Virus record (IMG/VR): IMGVR_UViG_3300031825_000077
Location: 1 to 21,409 of that record
From: a virus
Direction: 5' to 3' (one strand)
DNA: 21,409 nt
Below are positions 19,977 through 21,409 of the stretch, piece by piece (positions within the stretch are counted from its first letter, which is position 1; the number at the start of each line of letters is the position of its first letter). The notes beneath the pieces were generated by a model. It made no database searches. It had not been told where the DNA came from and saw nothing but the letters and a program-made list of their open reading frames with translations. The position numbers and the translations under genes were made by a program.

Positions 19977-19982
19977 GATAAT
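19977..19982 (+). promoter_or_regulatory. PRM-like -10 box for cI
   Basis: GATAAT (5 of 6 to consensus) nine bases before the cI ATG at 19992; the -35 region is weak and falls in the distal operator, as in activator-dependent PRM promoters. It predicts a leaderless or nearly leaderless cI message. Confidence 0.5.
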
Positions 19983-19991
19983 TCGGACGCC

Positions 19992-20345
19992 ATGAATATT
20001 GGGGACCGGATAAAGACGCGCCGAACCGAACTCGGCCTAACGGTCGTTTGCGTAGCCAAGTACGTAGGGGTTACGGTGCAGTCCGTCTATCAGTGGGAAT
20101 CCGGCGATACGAAGGGGCTGAAGCCCGCCAACCTGGTAGCCGTGGCCGAATGCCTCAAAACGACGGAGAAGTGGCTGGCGACCGGAAAGGAGCCTAAGAG
20201 CAGGCCGCTTACGGATCGCGCCCTATCCCCCGTCGAGCAGGAGCTGCTAGAGCACTTCGGGAAACTCCAGGACGACGGAAAATCGGCAGTAATGGCGATT
20301 TCTCGTCAGCTTGCAGCGCAGCATAAGGGCGAAAAGGGAAAGTAG
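19992..20345 (+). CDS. CI-like repressor without peptidase domain, 117 aa
   Basis: MNIGDRIKTRRTELGLTVVC, then VAKYVGVTVQSVYQWESGDT form an HTH of the XRE/CI type; the recognition helix VQSVYQW matches that of the adjacent Cro in its last six residues. After the HTH come NLVAVAECLKTTEKWLATGK and a Pro/Ser linker, then a C-terminal helical part (SPVEQELLEHFGKLQDDGKS). No LexA/CI serine-lysine peptidase domain is present, so RecA-stimulated self-cleavage is not expected; induction must work otherwise. I chose ATG at 19992 (not the upstream frame across the operators). Likely lysogenic repressor of both operator pairs. Confidence 0.85.
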   Translation: MNIGDRIKTRRTELGLTVVCVAKYVGVTVQSVYQWESGDTKGLKPANLVAVAECLKTTEKWLATGKEPKSRPLTDRALSPVEQELLEHFGKLQDDGKSAVMAISRQLAAQHKGEKGK

Positions 20346-20356
20346 ATCGCGCTACG

Positions 20357-20374
20357 CGCCGCCTTGGTGCGGCG
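20357..20374 (+). terminator. GC-rich hairpin after cI
   Basis: CGCCGC, loop CTTGGT, GCGGCG: a perfect 6-bp stem 11 bp after the cI stop. No U-tract follows, so it is at best a weak terminator or an mRNA 3'-stability or attenuation hairpin between cI and the 58-aa gene. Confidence 0.45.
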
Positions 20375-20435
20375 TGGTACATAACTCGCGTAGACTCGCC
20401 TCGCAGCGAAATAACGATAATCGGAGGCGCTTACG

Positions 20436-20612
20436 GTGAGACACTATTTTCTGAATGAGGAAGAGATAGACCTAATCAACCACGTCCGGCTGCTGACCCA
20501 AACACAAAAAATAGCGATAATCTGCGCTGTCCACGAACTAACCGCCAATCGAAATTTGCGGCAGTTTTCATCGACTCCGAGTAACGTCATACCCCTCCCC
20601 ACCCGCACCTAG
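20436..20612 (+). CDS. Small protein downstream of cI, 58 aa
   Basis: Read directly: GTG at 20436, TAG at 20610-20612, with GGAGG 8 nt upstream. MRHYFLNEEEIDLINHVRLL, then TQTQKIAIICAVHELTANRN and a Pro/Thr-rich tail. Mostly helical. It occupies the position of the lambda rex genes: same strand as cI, 90 bp downstream, before the terminator and OL-like operators. A role in lysogeny or exclusion can be imagined, but nothing in the sequence proves it. A terminator follows 8 bp later. Confidence 0.65.
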   Translation: MRHYFLNEEEIDLINHVRLLTQTQKIAIICAVHELTANRNLRQFSSTPSNVIPLPTRT

Positions 20613-20620
20613 GGAAACAA

Positions 20621-20650
20621 AGGCCGGATCATCATTCCGGTCTTTTTTTA
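20621..20650 (+). terminator. Intrinsic terminator of the cI operon
   Basis: Stem GGCCGGA with TCCGGTC (one G-U), loop TCATCAT, then seven T. It ends immediately before the OL-like operator pair and so insulates the cI operon from the rightward promoter. Confidence 0.88.
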
Positions 20651-20658
20651 TCTTTAGT

Positions 20659-20674
20659 TTAAAGAATGCTTGAC
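20659..20674. promoter_or_regulatory. Operator OL-distal (TTAAAGAATGCTTGAC)
   Basis: Identical over 16 bp to the operator at 19950-19965 read on the opposite strand. It contains the first five bases of the TTGACA -35 box. Confidence 0.85.
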
Positions 20675-20699
20675 AGCATGAATTACGGTATGCTTTAAT
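20670..20699 (+). promoter_or_regulatory. PL-like promoter of the DUF7666 gene
   Basis: -35 TTGACA (20670-20675), 18-bp spacer, -10 TTTAAT (20694-20699): the same boxes, spacing and operator overlap as the cro promoter. Predicted start near 20706 gives a leader of about 34 nt with a good ribosome site. Confidence 0.85.
20683..20698. promoter_or_regulatory. Operator OL-proximal
   Basis: Reads TTAAAGCATACCGTAA on the minus strand, 14 of 16 identical to the operator at 19926-19941. It is 8 bp from its partner, the same gap as in the cro-cI pair, and overlaps the -10 box. Confidence 0.8.
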
Positions 20700-20739
20700 C
20701 TCTCCACGCTCACCGAAACGAGCGGACAAGGAGACGGAG

Positions 20740-21409
20740 ATGGAGAAGAATGGGAAAGCCGATGTGCTCATGGCATATAAAGGATTTGATGCCGAGTTCA
20801 AATGCCGCGACTTCCAATTTGAGGTTGGCAAGACGTATGAGCATGACGGCCCCGTTTCCATCTGCTCGTCAGGCTTCCATGCATGCGAAATGCCGTTTGA
20901 CGTGTGGTACTACTACGCTCCGCATTCCTCGCAGTTTGCCAGCGTGACTCTCAGAGATGTGAGCAAAGAGACGAGCGACGACAGCAAGCGCGTTGCAAAG
21001 AAGATCACGGTAGAGGAGAAGCTCTCGCTGTTCGGCTTCATCCGAGCGCAAGTGAAGTGGACGAGCGAGCTCGCCGAGAAAGAGGCTGCCACCACGGGCT
21101 ACGAGGCCCACGCTGCCACCACGGGCTACGAGGCCCACGCTGCCACCGCGGGCTACGAGGCCCACGCTGCCACCGCGGGCGACAGGGCCCACGCTGCCAC
21201 CACGGGCTACGAGGCCCACGCTGCCACCGCGGGCTACGAGGCCCACGCTGCCACCGCGGGCGACTGGGCCAACGCTGCCACCGCGGGCTACGAGGCCCAC
21301 GCTGCCACCGCGGGCGACAGGGCCCACGCTGCCACCGCGGGCGACAGGGCCCACGCTGCCACCGCGGGCGACAGGGCCCACGCTGCCACCACGGGCTACG
21401 AGGCCCACG
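20740..21409 (+). CDS. DUF7666-type protein with 9-residue repeats (3' end outside window)
   Basis: MEKNGKADVLMAYKGFDAEF, then KCRDFQFEVGKTYEHDGPVS and ICSSGFHACEMP make up the N-terminal domain known from phage DUF7666 proteins (Y-KGF...C..F.FEVGKTY...GFHAC). Helical residues up to 115 lead to a tandem array of a 9-residue unit (consensus AATAGYEAH) from residue 116 to the window edge. Function of the family is unknown to me. ATG at 20740 has AAGGAG 6 nt upstream; a start at residue 11 is less supported. It is the first gene of the PL-like operon. The long frame on the other strand across the repeats is a shadow. Confidence 0.88.
   Translation, partial: MEKNGKADVLMAYKGFDAEFKCRDFQFEVGKTYEHDGPVSICSSGFHACEMPFDVWYYYAPHSSQFASVTLRDVSKETSDDSKRVAKKITVEEKLSLFGFIRAQVKWTSELAEKEAATTGYEAHAATTGYEAHAATAGYEAHAATAGDRAHAATTGYEAHAATAGYEAHAATAGDWANAATAGYEAHAATAGDRAHAATAGDRAHAATAGDRAHAATTGYEAH
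21085..21408 (+). repeat. Tandem array: 12 copies of a 27-bp unit
   Basis: Twelve in-frame 27-bp units encode A-A-T-[TA]-G-[YD]-[ERW]-A-[HN]. Variation is confined to positions 4, 6, 7 and 9: position 6/7 is YE, DR or DW, position 9 is H in all but one unit (N). The array continues past the window edge. Units are almost identical in DNA, which suggests recent expansion or gene conversion. Confidence 0.92.

Noticed and set aside
19706-19981. 91-codon plus-strand frame opposite cro
   Set aside because: Entirely antisense to cro and runs across the operator pair; GC bias explains it.
20869-21408. 179-codon minus-strand frame across the repeat array
   Set aside because: Antisense translation of the 27-bp repeats of the DUF7666 gene, which has the promoter, ribosome site and N-terminal domain.
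21085-21408. CRISPR array
   Set aside because: The repeats are contiguous 27-bp in-frame coding units with no spacers.

Overview
The window looks like a little over half of a temperate tailed-phage genome or prophage. It has a lambda-like regulatory plan and a capsid module of the N4-gp56 type. Several proteins (replication initiator, CII-position regulator, capsid genes, short-tailed glycosyltransferases) resemble what I know from phages of Burkholderiales, so a betaproteobacterial host is my best guess. That is a judgement from protein style only: no host gene, tRNA, integrase or attachment site is visible. Lysis and tail genes are also absent and presumably lie outside the window.

Layout. 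(1) 12-12268, minus strand: the morphogenesis arm. Read 5' to 3' from about 12307 it holds five very small proteins and a GIY-YIG protein, a terminase small-subunit-like gene, an overlapping pair of small genes, a cassette of four glycosyltransferase-type enzymes plus a methyltransferase, then large terminase, portal, scaffold, N4-gp56 capsid protein and two connector-region proteins. Eight annotated genes of this arm, including the glycan cassette, terminase and portal, appear to start with TTG. (2) 12300-13443, plus strand: five small genes ending in a KorA/TrfB-like helix-turn-helix protein. They are driven by a near-consensus promoter that overlaps a perfect 8+8 bp palindrome shared with a divergent minus-strand promoter. 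(3) 13444-14028: about 585 bp without a convincing gene. It contains a strongly folded candidate RNA on the plus-strand side and an intrinsic terminator for the minus strand. (4) 14029-18936, minus strand: the early replication operon, namely an HNH/AP2-like gene, a CII-position regulator, two mini-proteins, a winged helix protein, a replication initiator, a CHC2 zinc-finger primase fragment, a DnaB-type helicase, a VRR-NUC-like nuclease, a small membrane protein and a possible Q-like protein. (5) 18951-19709: an uncertain plus-strand ORF. (6) 19730-21409: the immunity region, namely cro (minus), an operator pair, cI (plus), a 58-aa gene with terminator, then a second copy of the operator pair in front of a DUF7666-type repeat protein that runs off the window.

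How it works together. The two operator pairs share the same 16-8-16 bp spacing and the same placement over a TTGAC(A/G)/TTTAAT promoter. They therefore look like lambda OR/PR and OL/PL, with cI between them. Cro and CI carry the same six residues, QSVYQW, in the predicted recognition helix, consistent with one shared operator code. PR would drive cro, read through a terminator at 18967-18992 (the tR1 position) and express replication genes down to the Q-position gene, followed by a terminator at 13878-13909. Late genes then continue in the same direction, but the plus-strand small-gene cassette is interposed like a moron. PL drives the DUF7666 repeat protein, which occupies the position of lambda N.
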